Below, piece by piece: positions 7,952-17,160 of a DNA stretch of 64,000 nt (position 1 is the stretch's first letter; the number at the start of each line of letters is the position of its first letter). Source of the DNA: Daejeonella sp. (GTDB lineage: Bacteria > Bacteroidota > Bacteroidia > Sphingobacteriales > Sphingobacteriaceae); assembly GCF_030684675.1 (NCBI RefSeq), contig NZ_JAUXXZ010000023.1, positions 62,001-126,000 of the forward strand, written 5' to 3'. The notes beneath the pieces are model-generated. The model was given only the letters and a program-made list of their open reading frames with translations. It did not search any database and was not told the origin of the DNA. The position numbers and the translations under genes were made by a program.

Positions 7952-10372
7952 ATGAAAGCATTAATTTTTCATATAGCATTGCTATTGGCTGTAACAAGCG
8001 GCTATGCGCAACAAATAAACGGGTCTGTTAAAGGTGAAGATGGTTTCCCGTTAAAAAACGTATCTGTATCTCTAAAGAAAACAAGCGATAGCTCAACTGT
8101 TAAGCTAAATATATCCGATGAAAAAGGGAACTATAGTTTTAATAATATTCCTGCGGGAAAATATTTCATTACAGCCGCATATACAGGTTACCTGAACCAA
8201 CGATCGGATGATTTTGAGGTAACAAAAAGTGATGCCAATATTCAAACTATTTTTCTGGCAAAAGCCCAGATAAATTTAAAGGAAGTAACAATCACTTATC
8301 AAAAACCCTTAATAGAAGTCAAATCTGACAAGATCGTTTTGAATGTAGAAAACACAATAAATGCTATCGGTCAGGATGCATTAGAGCTGCTTCGCAAGTC
8401 TCCCGGTGTCATTCTCGACAAGGATGATAATTTAAGTTTGAACGGCAAAAATGGGGTGCAGGTTTATATTAATGGTAAGCCAAGCCCACTGTCAGGGACT
8501 GATCTTTCGGAATACCTAAAATCATTTCAATCTTCACAGATTGAAGCCATAGAGATCATTTCCAATCCATCCTCCCGTTATGATGCTGCCGGCAATGCAG
8601 GTATTATAAACATCCGGTTAAAGAAGAATAAAGCTTTTGGAACCAACGGTACATTGACAGCCGGACTTGGAATGGCAAACAGTCCAAAATATAATGGCGG
8701 GCTGACACTCAACCACCGTAATAATAATATAAATCTATTTGGAAGCTATAGTTACAATGAACGTAAAAATGATGGATATTTAACGACCTACAGAAAGCTT
8801 TTGGACTCCACTTTTAATCAATCTGCCGTTAATGTCAATCAATCAGAATCTCATAGTCTGCAGGGAGGCGCAGACTATATTCTAAATCAAAAGAATACTA
8901 TTGGAATTCTTTTAAATGGTACGCTATCTGATAATCATGTAAACTTTAATAATAAGACGGTTATTTCTTATACTCCAACAGGCCTGATCAGCAAAAGCTT
9001 AACAACAAATACACTAAATGAAACAACCAGGAACAACGGTAGTATCAATCTCAATTATAGATTTGATAACACAAAAGGCCACTCCTTAGGGATTGATGCT
9101 GATTACGGCATTTATTCGGTTCATAACAATCAACTTGTACCGAATCAATATTTTTCTCCCGCCGGAACATTTTTATATGACAACACGTATCGGCTCTTAG
9201 CCCCAACCACCATTCAAATTTATAGTTTCAAATCTGACTATGAGCGAAAATTAAATAACGGTACACTCGGGCTGGGTGCTAAAAGTTCCTATGTAAATAG
9301 TTCCAATGACTTTCGCGAATACAGTATCAAAAATGGAGCAGAACAATTGAATATTGATCACAGCAATAACTTCGCTTATAAAGAGAATATCAACGCAGCG
9401 TATGCCACATATAATCAGGCATTTAAAAGCTTCACTATACAGGCAGGTTTGCGTTTGGAAAATACAATTGGGAAAGGGGTATCGATGAGGTATAGTTCAA
9501 TAACCGGATCTTTTGCCAGTGATTCAGCTTTTCATCGTAATTATACGTCTCTGTTTCCAAGTGCCTCGATCAATTTTAACCATGATCCGATGAAGCAATG
9601 GAGCATCAATTACAGCAGACGTACAGACCGGCCATCTTATACAGACCTTAACCCTTTTGAGTTCAAGCTCGATGATTATAACTTCAGGAAGGGTAATACA
9701 TTGCTTACGCCTCAATATACAAACAGCATTGGAATCACTTATCTATATAAGCAGAAATTAACTACGGGTTTGAACTATAGCCATGTGAAGGATGTGTTCG
9801 GCATCATTCGGGATACTCTAAACAGATCTATGACTTATGTAATGAAAAAGAATCTTGCATCGCAGGATATTGTTAGCCTGAGTATGAGTTATAATCTTTC
9901 TGTGAAATGGTACACGCTCTTTGCAAATTTAAACTCCTACTATGTTGACTATAAAGGAAATTTTGGGCCAGGAAAAACGATCAATATGAATACTGTTGCA
10001 ACGGAAGTCTTCCTGCAGCAATCTTTCCGTCTCGGTAAAGGATGGTCATCGGACCTTGGCGGATTTTATAATTCGCCAACAGTTATCCAGGGTGCTACAA
10101 AGCTCAAAGGATATTGGAGTACAGACGCGGGACTTCAAAAACTATTACTGCAAAATAAAGCTTCACTTAAGTTATCTGTGAGCGATCTTTTTCACACATT
10201 ATATAATACCGGAACAATTAATTATGCAGGACAGCAAATTATTGCAAAAAGCGGAGGTGAGACACAGGTTTTCAGGTTAGCTTTTTCATGGAGATTTGGG
10301 AATAGCCAACTAAAAGCACTTCCAAAACATAAAGCGGGAACGGAGGATGAAAATAGACGGTCTGTAAATTAA
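7952..10372 (+). CDS. Outer-membrane beta-barrel receptor (CarboxypepD_reg-like / OMP_b-brl_3 family)
   Basis: This 806-residue exported protein has a signal peptide (MKALIFHIALLLAVTSGYAQ), a carboxypeptidase regulatory-like domain (about 22-105), a plug-like domain (SPGVILDKDDNLSLNG, VYINGKPSPLSG, IEIISNPSSRYDAAG) and a long barrel of alternating strands to the C-terminus. The plug resembles TonB-dependent receptors, and the family is known as outer membrane beta-barrel family protein. No SusD partner follows, so it is not a SusCD glycan importer. Lying 26 bp after the ABC permease, it is probably co-transcribed with it. Whether it imports a ligand or serves as an envelope sensor is unknown. 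Confidence 0.85.
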   Translation: MKALIFHIALLLAVTSGYAQQINGSVKGEDGFPLKNVSVSLKKTSDSSTVKLNISDEKGNYSFNNIPAGKYFITAAYTGYLNQRSDDFEVTKSDANIQTIFLAKAQINLKEVTITYQKPLIEVKSDKIVLNVENTINAIGQDALELLRKSPGVILDKDDNLSLNGKNGVQVYINGKPSPLSGTDLSEYLKSFQSSQIEAIEIISNPSSRYDAAGNAGIINIRLKKNKAFGTNGTLTAGLGMANSPKYNGGLTLNHRNNNINLFGSYSYNERKNDGYLTTYRKLLDSTFNQSAVNVNQSESHSLQGGADYILNQKNTIGILLNGTLSDNHVNFNNKTVISYTPTGLISKSLTTNTLNETTRNNGSINLNYRFDNTKGHSLGIDADYGIYSVHNNQLVPNQYFSPAGTFLYDNTYRLLAPTTIQIYSFKSDYERKLNNGTLGLGAKSSYVNSSNDFREYSIKNGAEQLNIDHSNNFAYKENINAAYATYNQAFKSFTIQAGLRLENTIGKGVSMRYSSITGSFASDSAFHRNYTSLFPSASINFNHDPMKQWSINYSRRTDRPSYTDLNPFEFKLDDYNFRKGNTLLTPQYTNSIGITYLYKQKLTTGLNYSHVKDVFGIIRDTLNRSMTYVMKKNLASQDIVSLSMSYNLSVKWYTLFANLNSYYVDYKGNFGPGKTINMNTVATEVFLQQSFRLGKGWSSDLGGFYNSPTVIQGATKLKGYWSTDAGLQKLLLQNKASLKLSVSDLFHTLYNTGTINYAGQQIIAKSGGETQVFRLAFSWRFGNSQLKALPKHKAGTEDENRRSVN

Positions 10373-10463
10373 CTGTAAACAATGATAGAAAAATCCAAAT
10401 TGGGCTCGAACCAAAAAAGTGCCTTTGCAAGCTTTAAATAACATTTTCAGAATAGATCGAATC

Positions 10464-10499
10464 AAAAAACGGCCTTAATGATATCATTAAGGCCGTTTG
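10464..10499 (-). terminator. Rho-independent terminator of tRNA-Met
   Basis: A perfect 13-bp palindromic stem (CGGCCTTAATGAT against ATCATTAAGGCCG, 10470-10495) is followed on the minus strand by a run of T. It begins a few bases after the tRNA 3' end and would also limit rightward read-through from the receptor gene. Confidence 0.8.
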
Positions 10500-10573
10500 T
10501 GCGCCCACCTGGGCTCGAACCAGGGACCAAAAGATTATGAGTCTTCTACTCTAACCAACTGAGCTATGGGCGC
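10500..10573 (-). tRNA. tRNA-Met (anticodon CAU)
   Basis: The minus strand folds into a 74-nt cloverleaf: acceptor GCGCCCA/TGGGCGC, D-arm GCTC...GAGT, anticodon stem GAAGA/TCTTT with loop CTCATAA, and T-arm CCTGG-TTCGAGC-CCAGG, with discriminator A. The anticodon is CAU. CCA is not encoded. An elongator tRNA-Met is most likely; a tRNA-Ile2 whose C34 is modified to lysidine has the same anticodon and cannot be fully excluded by eye. A terminator follows directly. Confidence 0.9.
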
Positions 10574-10574
10574 C

Positions 10575-10645
10575 TTCGTCCGACGTAGCTTTAGCGAAGT
10601 CGGATTGTTGATTTCCCACCTACGCTAAAAAGCTACGGCGGGTGA
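10575..10645. repeat. Short palindromic repeat upstream of tRNA-Met
   Basis: CGTAGCTTTAGCG (about 10583-10595) and CGCTAAAAAGCTACG (about 10623-10637) are near-complementary with a two-base bulge, and the flanks also partly mirror each other. It resembles a REP-type intergenic hairpin. It sits just 5' of the tRNA gene in a 243-bp gap otherwise without features. Confidence 0.5.
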
Positions 10646-10817
10646 ATAAGGTTGCAATTTTACGGAAATGCTTTGGGATTCTAAAATAGAATTTAGGAAT
10701 TATTCGAATTTGATAAACGAGTGATGTTTAAGAGGGGTTTGGAGCCCAAACACCTACCTGCAAAACTAAATAAAGACAAGACTCTGCCCTAATGTCCATT
10801 TTGGACATCAAAGCATC

Positions 10818-12110
10818 TTACAAAAATTGATTGATCAAAAGCACTCCGAGTAAACCAAGCACAGATACCAAACTCTCCATTATAGTCCATGTACCGAAAG
10901 TCTGTTTCAAACTCAGGTTAAAATATTCCTTAAACATCCAGAATCCGGCATCGTTCACATGAGAAAACATCAGGCTACCGGCACCTATAGAAAGCACCAT
11001 TAACTCTGCAGATACGCCACTCCCGACCAATGGAAGGACAATACCTGCTGCTGTAAGTCCGGCAACCGTAGCCGAACCCAGGGTAACCCTGATTAAAGCG
11101 GCGATGAGCCAGCCAAGAAATAAAGGTGACAGATCAAACCTTGCGGAAAACTCTTTGACTGTATCTCCTACTCCACTGTCAATAAGAACCTGCTTAAATG
11201 CACCGCCTGCGGCAATAATCAAAATAATCATCGCAACACCTTTAAGCCCCTCGGCACTGTAATCCATTGCCTTAGCGATTGGGATTTTGAGAACAATGAT
11301 GCTAAGCAATACCGCTGTCAGCAAGGCAATTGTAGGATCTGCCATAAACACAAACAGGGGTTGAATAGCTTCCGAACGAATGAAAAAAGTGCCTGCAGTA
11401 CCCGCAATTATTAAAAATACCGGCAACAAAGCTGTGATAAAGCTCCTGAAGCCAGATGGCAGTAGTTTCTCCTCTTCTGGTAAAAATTCAAGCGGACTGG
11501 CAACAGACAAATTATTCTTCAGGATGATGCGGGGTAAAATTATTCCTCCGGCGATCGCAACAGGAATAGTTAATATTAAACCATAGATAAGAATAATGCC
11601 CACATCGGCTTTAAATATAGACGCTATGGCCAATGGACCGGGATGAGGAGGGAGAAAACCATGAGTAACTGACAATGAAGCCGCCATTGGCAAAGCCAGG
11701 TATAATAAGGGCAAACGCGTGGTGGAAGCAATGGCAAATATCAGCGGAACCAAAACCACAAATCCTGCATTATAGAATAAGGGGATACCAACCAGTAAGC
11801 CCGTTAATAATATCGCCCATTGAATATTTTTAATCCCGAAAAGACGGATCAGGATGAATACAATTTTTTTAGAAGAACCACTTTCTTCAATCAATTTACC
11901 CAACATTGCACCCAGAGCTAATACCATCACCATACTTCCGAGCGTACTGCCTATACCGCTTGCAATGGTGGTCATTACTTTACCCGGCGTCATACCAAGC
12001 AGTAGGCCCGTGATAATAGATACGATAAGTAAAGCCAGCATTGGACTTACTTTTTTTACAATAAGAATGAGAAGAAGCAGAAGCCCAAAGAGTACAATGA
12101 GTAAGGCCAT
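10818..12110 (-). CDS. GntP-family gluconate:proton symporter
   Basis: The 430-residue integral membrane protein has about 12 hydrophobic helices. It shows family hallmarks such as SVTHGFLPPHPGPLAIA, the glycine-rich AMLGKLIEESGSSKKI and FSHVNDAGFWMFKEYFNLSL. Length matches GntT/GntP transporters (about 440). It imports gluconate or a related sugar acid across the inner membrane with protons. No gluconate kinase or GntR regulator is adjacent, so the exact substrate is open. A dyad ATGTCC-ATTTT-GGACAT lies just after the stop at about 10793-10809 but has no T run. Confidence 0.92.
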   Translation of the reverse strand: MALLIVLFGLLLLLILIVKKVSPMLALLIVSIITGLLLGMTPGKVMTTIASGIGSTLGSMVMVLALGAMLGKLIEESGSSKKIVFILIRLFGIKNIQWAILLTGLLVGIPLFYNAGFVVLVPLIFAIASTTRLPLLYLALPMAASLSVTHGFLPPHPGPLAIASIFKADVGIILIYGLILTIPVAIAGGIILPRIILKNNLSVASPLEFLPEEEKLLPSGFRSFITALLPVFLIIAGTAGTFFIRSEAIQPLFVFMADPTIALLTAVLLSIIVLKIPIAKAMDYSAEGLKGVAMIILIIAAGGAFKQVLIDSGVGDTVKEFSARFDLSPLFLGWLIAALIRVTLGSATVAGLTAAGIVLPLVGSGVSAELMVLSIGAGSLMFSHVNDAGFWMFKEYFNLSLKQTFGTWTIMESLVSVLGLLGVLLINQFL

Positions 12111-12238
12111 AACAATAAATTAATGCTCAGAAAAACTGATTTGTTTTAATAAAGATTAGCAAATAAATCCTTATTTAACAAAATATTGAGAGAAATAAAC
12201 AAATAGAGGTTCAAGAATTTTCTCAATTATAAGCCCGA

Positions 12239-13015
12239 TCATTTCAATTTTGAAACCGCCCAAAATATGGCATTTCTGTACAGGCTCGTATAGGATGGAT
12301 TTTCAAACAGTTCAGGCCCATGCCCCATAAAAATATAGACATTCCTGGCTTTCATTTTTGTATTTGTCCAGATAACGGGATGATCTCCCATCTTAATATC
12401 CCTTGACGGGATATAGGTATTTTCATCTACAGTAGCCAGAACCTGTATGTTTTTATTCAAGCGCGGACTTTTATCATAGGTATACCATTCTTCTCTGACA
12501 ATAGGAAAAGAAGCTGGTACACCTGCCATTACAGGATGTTTCTTAATCTCTACATTCACTGTGGCCGCTGCAAAATCCGGGATGTACTTTTTGAATTGAA
12601 TGCCGCCCATAAATTCGGAAAACCATTGCCATAATGGAAAACCATCGAAAGTTCCGAGCAGGGTAGCATGATGAAAACCTATCCAGCCTCCTTTACCCTG
12701 TTCAATATATTCAATAAAAGCATCTTCGGATTCTTTACTCCAGGAATAAGGGGGATAATCGATCTGAATAAATAGTTGATACTGCCCGAGGAACTCCTTA
12801 GTAATGGGCTTGGTATTGGTATAATAATCAATGGTAAAATTACTATCTGCCGCAAGCTTGTTGAGCCAGATCTTCGCTGCCTGAGTGTGCAGAAGATGGT
12901 GCCCACCGTTCTCTCCTATGGCAAGCACCTTAAATCGCGGTTTAATGGTTTGAGCGCTAACAGAATTGCTGAAAAACAGAACGCAGAGAAATAAAAGTAT
13001 TTGAAACTGCCTCAT
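12239..13015 (-). CDS. Secreted ThuA-domain protein
   Basis: The protein starts at the ATG at 13015, giving the signal peptide MRQFQILLFLCVLFFSNSVSAQ; an in-frame ATG ten codons upstream would bury it. The mature part is a single ThuA-like (PF06283) class-I-glutamine-amidotransferase-like fold: FKVLAIGENGGHH near the N-terminus, the GGWIGFHHATL turn, HPVMAGVP, REEWYTYD and the terminal NAIFWAV. ThuA proteins are linked to trehalose and other sugar utilisation, but their reaction is unsettled. It lies downstream of the 7TM histidine kinase on the same strand. Confidence 0.88.
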   Translation of the reverse strand: MRQFQILLFLCVLFFSNSVSAQTIKPRFKVLAIGENGGHHLLHTQAAKIWLNKLAADSNFTIDYYTNTKPITKEFLGQYQLFIQIDYPPYSWSKESEDAFIEYIEQGKGGWIGFHHATLLGTFDGFPLWQWFSEFMGGIQFKKYIPDFAAATVNVEIKKHPVMAGVPASFPIVREEWYTYDKSPRLNKNIQVLATVDENTYIPSRDIKMGDHPVIWTNTKMKARNVYIFMGHGPELFENPSYTSLYRNAIFWAVSKLK

Positions 13016-13108
13016 CTTTATTTTTAATATCACTGAAATATCCATGCAGCTTAATTAGGGAGTGTAGCAAAAATTAAAGTTTCTACTTGCCCTGAATAAA
13101 CCCTGGAT

Positions 13109-14860
13109 TTACCAATTAGCATTTGGAATGCGAACACAGAATTTACTACCTTTTCCCATTTTACTTTCCACCCAGATTGAACCTCCGTTCTTTTCAATAA
13201 AATCTTTGCATAAAAGTAGTCCAAGCCCTGTACCCTGCTCATTATCAGTACCACGGGTAGTAAAGGTCTCCTGCTCAAATAATTTCTTCTGGTCAGCCTC
13301 AGAGATTCCAACTCCGGTATCTTTGATACAAAGAATAGTATTATTTCCTTCCGCACTAGTGCTAAGTTTAATATTACCACCACGTTTTGAGAATTTCATG
13401 GCATTGGATATCAAATTCCTGACTACCAGTTGGATCATGTCTTTATCCGCATAAACCTTACACCCCAATTGAATATTGTTTTCTATTAAGATATTCTTCT
13501 CGTGAATTATGTTCTCAAAAAGATGAAGTACATTAACACTAACTTCTTTCAAATTAAAATAAACAGGTTTTACCACCTCTCCCTGAAGCTGACTTTTCGA
13601 CCAGAATAAAAGATTCTCAAGTAGACCGCTGGTATAGCCAATGTTCTTTGATAATTGGGGCACAAATGATTTGAACTCTTCCTCAGTAATCATACCCTCA
13701 TTGAGCATTTTGATAATATCATTTAAATTGATCAGTGGCCCCCTGAGATCATGTGAAATGATCGAAAACAGTCGGTCTTTCAGCTTGTTCATGCCTAAAA
13801 GCTCATCCGACTGCAGGCGCACCTTATTTTCAATTTCTACGCGTTCTGTAATATCCCTGATCAGGATAATCAAGCCGCTGTATGCATGCTGATTTTCAAA
13901 CAAAGGAGTAAGGCTGGCTTCCAGAAAAAGCTCAGAGCCCACAAGTTTCAATTGTAATTGCCCACCCTTTCGGGCCTTAATCAATTCATAAAGCTCAGTC
14001 TGCTCCGGAAGGATTATCTCAAGTCGCTTACCAATGATTTTTTTCTCTTCAATCGAGAGGATCTTCCTGATTTCCTGATTCAAATCTACAATCCGGTCCT
14101 GATTATCCGTCACAATCAGACCTTCGTTCATAGCTTCAATAACTTTCTCACGTGCAATTGGGATGATATCCAGCAATCTGAAACGAACGAGTCCGATACT
14201 AAGAAACAGCATCGTAATGACGAATGCAAAAGGTGTACTATCAATATGTCCCATTGGCCGGTAACCAAACAAGTACAGTACATTGGCAACCCATGGAATG
14301 AATACCGCAATGAGAATGGTTAGATTCTGCCTTCTAAAGACCTGGTCAGACTTCCTGTACTTATTGACAAGCAAGATTACTCCCCAAACCAAAAGTGTAT
14401 AGAAATAAATAGTATGAACGATATACCAGGGGCCAGTTTCAAGGCTTAATAATGGGAAGGGACCCGAGTTATCAACCCCTACACTTTTATAATGAAGATG
14501 ATGATACTTATTGGTCCATACCATCAGTAGCGTGATTAATGGCAACACCATGAAGGCATAAAAATATTTCGGGTTCAGCCACTTATCCTTGCCGGTAAAC
14601 TTTAAGAGGAACAATAACCAGAATGCCGGGATGAAGGCTATTCCAAGATACTCGACATTGATCCAGAATAACATCTGCTCAAGGCTGGTACTTGAAAGTT
14701 CTAATCCATAACTTAGCGCCCAGATTGCAATGCCTAACATCATAAATCCAAACCAGCGTACAACGATCTCATATCTGCGAAAAATCCTGACACACATATA
14801 GAGTGTGATGAGGCCGCAGATTATTAGAATAATTGAATAGGTATTCGGAATAAATGTCAT
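13109..14860 (-). CDS. 7TM-PAS sensor histidine kinase
   Basis: The 583-residue protein has an N-terminal seven-helix membrane region (about 8-228) of the histidine-kinase N-terminal 7TM family, a PAS domain (about 238-345, AMNEGLIVTDNQDRIVDLNQE), a HisKA domain with phospho-acceptor His370 (LFSIISHDLRGPLINL), and a HATPase with N-box NLISNAMKFS, G1 DTGVGIS and G2 GTGLGLLLCKDF. No receiver gene is adjacent. The 7TM domain may bind a small hydrophobic or extracellular ligand and the PAS may add a second input. Kinase identity is firm; the pathway is unknown. Confidence 0.93.
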   Translation of the reverse strand: MTFIPNTYSIILIICGLITLYMCVRIFRRYEIVVRWFGFMMLGIAIWALSYGLELSSTSLEQMLFWINVEYLGIAFIPAFWLLFLLKFTGKDKWLNPKYFYAFMVLPLITLLMVWTNKYHHLHYKSVGVDNSGPFPLLSLETGPWYIVHTIYFYTLLVWGVILLVNKYRKSDQVFRRQNLTILIAVFIPWVANVLYLFGYRPMGHIDSTPFAFVITMLFLSIGLVRFRLLDIIPIAREKVIEAMNEGLIVTDNQDRIVDLNQEIRKILSIEEKKIIGKRLEIILPEQTELYELIKARKGGQLQLKLVGSELFLEASLTPLFENQHAYSGLIILIRDITERVEIENKVRLQSDELLGMNKLKDRLFSIISHDLRGPLINLNDIIKMLNEGMITEEEFKSFVPQLSKNIGYTSGLLENLLFWSKSQLQGEVVKPVYFNLKEVSVNVLHLFENIIHEKNILIENNIQLGCKVYADKDMIQLVVRNLISNAMKFSKRGGNIKLSTSAEGNNTILCIKDTGVGISEADQKKLFEQETFTTRGTDNEQGTGLGLLLCKDFIEKNGGSIWVESKMGKGSKFCVRIPNANW

Positions 14861-14944
14861 TTAGCAGATCAGATCGGGCAAGAAAAAAACAAAAAAGAAC
14901 CCTGACTTTAAAAGGTTAAAATTTTAATATACTGCACTAAATAT

Positions 14945-15583
14945 ATGAATAAGATTAGAAATATAATTTTCGATTATGGTAATGTAATTTTCACTATTGA
15001 CTTCAACAAAGCCCAGCATAGTTTTACTGAGCTTGGAGTCAAAAAAATAGAACATTTCTTTTCACATAAAGGTCACGATTCACTGTTTGATCAGTTTGAA
15101 CAAGGCCTTATCTCCTCTTCAGAATTCAGGGAGGGTATTCGCAAAGCCACCGGAATCGAAAGTTTAAGTGATGCTGAGATTGATAAGGCATGGAATTCCC
15201 TGCTAATCGGTGTTCCTGAGCCAAACCATGATCTTCTTTTGAAAGTAAAAGAAAAGTACAGAACCTTCCTGCTTAGCAACAACAATGAAATCCATTACAA
15301 CTGGATTATGGATTACCTTCAAAGAGAGCATCAGTTAGATTCCAATGCTGTATTTTTTGAGAAAGATTATTATTCCCATCTCATGAAAATGCGGAAGCCC
15401 AATCGCGAGATCTTTGAATTTGTAATGCGTGAAAACAATCTCAATCCTAATGAAACCCTTTTTATAGACGACAGCCCGCAGCATTTGAAAACTGCTGATA
15501 TGCTGGGACTTAACACCCACCTGCTAACAGCGGATGAGACACTGGAAAGTTATTTGTATGATTCCGGAATATTAAGCAGATAA
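14945..15583 (+). CDS. HAD-IA family hydrolase (YihX-like)
   Basis: The 212-residue soluble protein carries the HAD motifs: I, IIFDYGNVIF with nucleophile Asp; II, FLLSNNNE; III, Lys in MRKPNREIFEF; IV, TLFIDDSPQHL. The DxGxV form of motif I, with Gly in place of the second Asp, is normal for the YihX/epoxide-hydrolase-like branch of subfamily IA. The likely reaction is dephosphorylation of a small phosphometabolite such as a sugar phosphate. The start ATG at 14945 is only 4 codons before motif I, as usual. It is transcribed away from the kinase gene. Confidence 0.85.
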   Translation: MNKIRNIIFDYGNVIFTIDFNKAQHSFTELGVKKIEHFFSHKGHDSLFDQFEQGLISSSEFREGIRKATGIESLSDAEIDKAWNSLLIGVPEPNHDLLLKVKEKYRTFLLSNNNEIHYNWIMDYLQREHQLDSNAVFFEKDYYSHLMKMRKPNREIFEFVMRENNLNPNETLFIDDSPQHLKTADMLGLNTHLLTADETLESYLYDSGILSR

Positions 15584-15598
15584 ATGCTTTGATCCAGG

Positions 15599-15669
15599 AA
15601 CCAAGAACCAGGAGCAAAGACAGATTGGAGTTAATTAGAGATTAGGCTTTTTTGTCTTGGTTCTTGGTT
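15599..15669. repeat. Inverted repeat between convergent genes
   Basis: AACCAAGAACC (15599-15609) and GGTTCTTGGTT (15659-15669) are a perfect 11-bp inverted pair 49 bp apart, with extra similarity outward (GTCTTGG, TTCTTGAT). It lies between the convergent HAD and proline dehydrogenase genes. A T run at 15647-15653 inside the loop could contribute to termination, but the shape is not a classic terminator. Confidence 0.5.
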
Positions 15670-15683
15670 CTTGATACTTGATA

Positions 15684-16928
15684 CTACTTCAGTTTCCGGC
15701 GCTTCATTTCGGCAGAGATCAAACGAAGCTCCCTGCCCATTTGCCCGGCAACTGATGTGTTTTCCTCTGCCCTCCTGAAAAGATAAGGCATAACCGCCTT
15801 TAGCGGCCCATAAGGAACATATTTCGCAATATTATAACCTGCTTCACCCAGATTAAAGCTTAAATTATCACTCATCCCAAGTAATTGGGAAAAATAAATA
15901 TGCTCATGATTATGTGGGATACCCTTTTCTTCGAGCAATTCAGTCAGTAATTCACAGCTAAATTCATTGTGAGTACCGGCGACAAAGGAAACAAAATCGA
16001 TCTTACTGATACAGAACTTTAAAGCATCATTATAATCATTGTCTGTGGATTGCTTATCCGTATGAATTGGCGAAGCATAAGCCATCTCAACAGCACGCTC
16101 ACGTTCCTTTTCCATATAAGCACCCCTAACCAGTTTGGCTCCAAGCATGAATTGTTCTGAACCCGCTAATGTGATATCTGCCTGGAGCGATGCTAATTTG
16201 TCTTTTCTGTAAAGCTGGTAGGTATTAAAAACGATTACCTGCTCCTGATTATACCTGCGCATCATTTCAAGAGCCATCGAATCTATCGGATCCTGAATCC
16301 AGCTTTCTTCTGCGTCAATCATCACCCTGACATTCAACTCATGTGCGAGTCGGCAGATCTGATCAACCCTGTGACTCAGTCGTTGAAATTCCGATTTTTC
16401 AGCGGATTCAAGAGCTTGACCTGCATTTATTTTCTCAAGTAAAGCAAATCTGCCCAGTCCGGTGACTTTAAACACTGTTAAAGGAATACGATCGTCACCA
16501 TCCGCATGACGAATCGTTTTCATGATTTCTTCACAGGTATGATCAAATACCTCTTCATCATCTTCCCCCTCAACCGAATAATCGAGAATTGATCCTACGC
16601 TGCCGGCATGAAGCTGAGCAACAGTTTGTTCACATTCTGCAATACTCTCTCCCCCGCAAAATTGACGGAAGATGGTAGCTTTAATTAGTGATTTAATAGG
16701 TAAGCCCAACGTAAGGGCTGCATTGGTGATTGAAGGACCAATCTTCGTTAGAAAATTAATACTAATAAACTTAAATAACCAGTATGCACGGGTTAGATCT
16801 GAATTCGATTTTCCACGAAAAGCAATCTCAGTATTATCAAATGATAAATTATGGCTTGTTGCCGGGCGGCTCTTCAAAATAATTGGTTTATTGCACAAAG
16901 GTAGAAATATTGAGATATTAACATACAA
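15684..16928 (-). CDS. Proline dehydrogenase
   Basis: The protein is a monofunctional PRODH that oxidises proline to pyrroline-5-carboxylate with FAD. It shows LDYSVEGED, VFKVTGLGRFALLEK, VMIDAEESWIQDP, KLVRGAYMEKERE, FVAGTHNE, QLLGMSDN and the C-terminal YLFRRAEENTS substrate-binding motif (Y-x-x-RR). The ATG at 16928 is the only ATG before the conserved LSFDNTEIAFRGKS block. However, a TAnnTTTG promoter box lies inside this 5' region, so a TTG at 16877 may be the true start, giving 397 residues. No P5C dehydrogenase gene is next to it. Confidence 0.93.
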   Translation of the reverse strand: MYVNISIFLPLCNKPIILKSRPATSHNLSFDNTEIAFRGKSNSDLTRAYWLFKFISINFLTKIGPSITNAALTLGLPIKSLIKATIFRQFCGGESIAECEQTVAQLHAGSVGSILDYSVEGEDDEEVFDHTCEEIMKTIRHADGDDRIPLTVFKVTGLGRFALLEKINAGQALESAEKSEFQRLSHRVDQICRLAHELNVRVMIDAEESWIQDPIDSMALEMMRRYNQEQVIVFNTYQLYRKDKLASLQADITLAGSEQFMLGAKLVRGAYMEKERERAVEMAYASPIHTDKQSTDNDYNDALKFCISKIDFVSFVAGTHNEFSCELLTELLEEKGIPHNHEHIYFSQLLGMSDNLSFNLGEAGYNIAKYVPYGPLKAVMPYLFRRAEENTSVAGQMGRELRLISAEMKRRKLK

Positions 16929-16930
16929 AA
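16896..16930 (-). promoter_or_regulatory. Putative promoter for proline dehydrogenase
   Basis: On the minus strand a TTTTG (16930-16926) and TACCTTTG (16903-16896) match the Bacteroidota -33 TTTG and -7 TAnnTTTG elements, with a slightly long 22-nt spacer. Transcription would begin near 16890, downstream of the ATG at 16928, which argues for the TTG start. Confidence 0.4.
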
Positions 16931-16953
16931 GCTAAAATTTGTAAGTTTGCTGC

Positions 16954-17160
16954 ATGCTCGAATTTAAATTAGAAGGAGAATTCATTCCGATGATCCAGTT
17001 ACTGAAGGCGATGAACCAGGTCCCAAGCGGTGGAGAAGCCCAAATTGTGGTGGAAGCAGGATTAGTGAAATATAACGGAGAGGTGGATCTACGCAAACGC
17101 CTGAAAGTTAGACGTGGCGATATCGTTGAATTCAAAGGACAAAAAATAAAAGTTACATGA
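16954..17160 (+). CDS. RNA-binding S4-domain protein (YbcJ-like)
   Basis: This 68-residue protein is almost entirely one S4 domain: EFIPMIQLLKAMNQVPSGGEA, then VVEAGLVKYNGEVDLRKRLKVRRGDIVEF, the alpha-L fold that binds structured RNA. Length matches E. coli YbcJ (70). It overlaps aroB by 4 bp (ATGA), so the two are translationally coupled. This S4 family is thought to touch ribosomal or other structured RNA; the target is unknown. No link to shikimate synthesis is implied beyond co-transcription. Confidence 0.88.
   Translation: MLEFKLEGEFIPMIQLLKAMNQVPSGGEAQIVVEAGLVKYNGEVDLRKRLKVRRGDIVEFKGQKIKVT

Noticed and set aside
10793-10809. Dyad after the gluconate transporter gene
   Set aside because: ATGTCC/GGACAT is only a 6-bp stem without a T run, so I did not call it a terminator.
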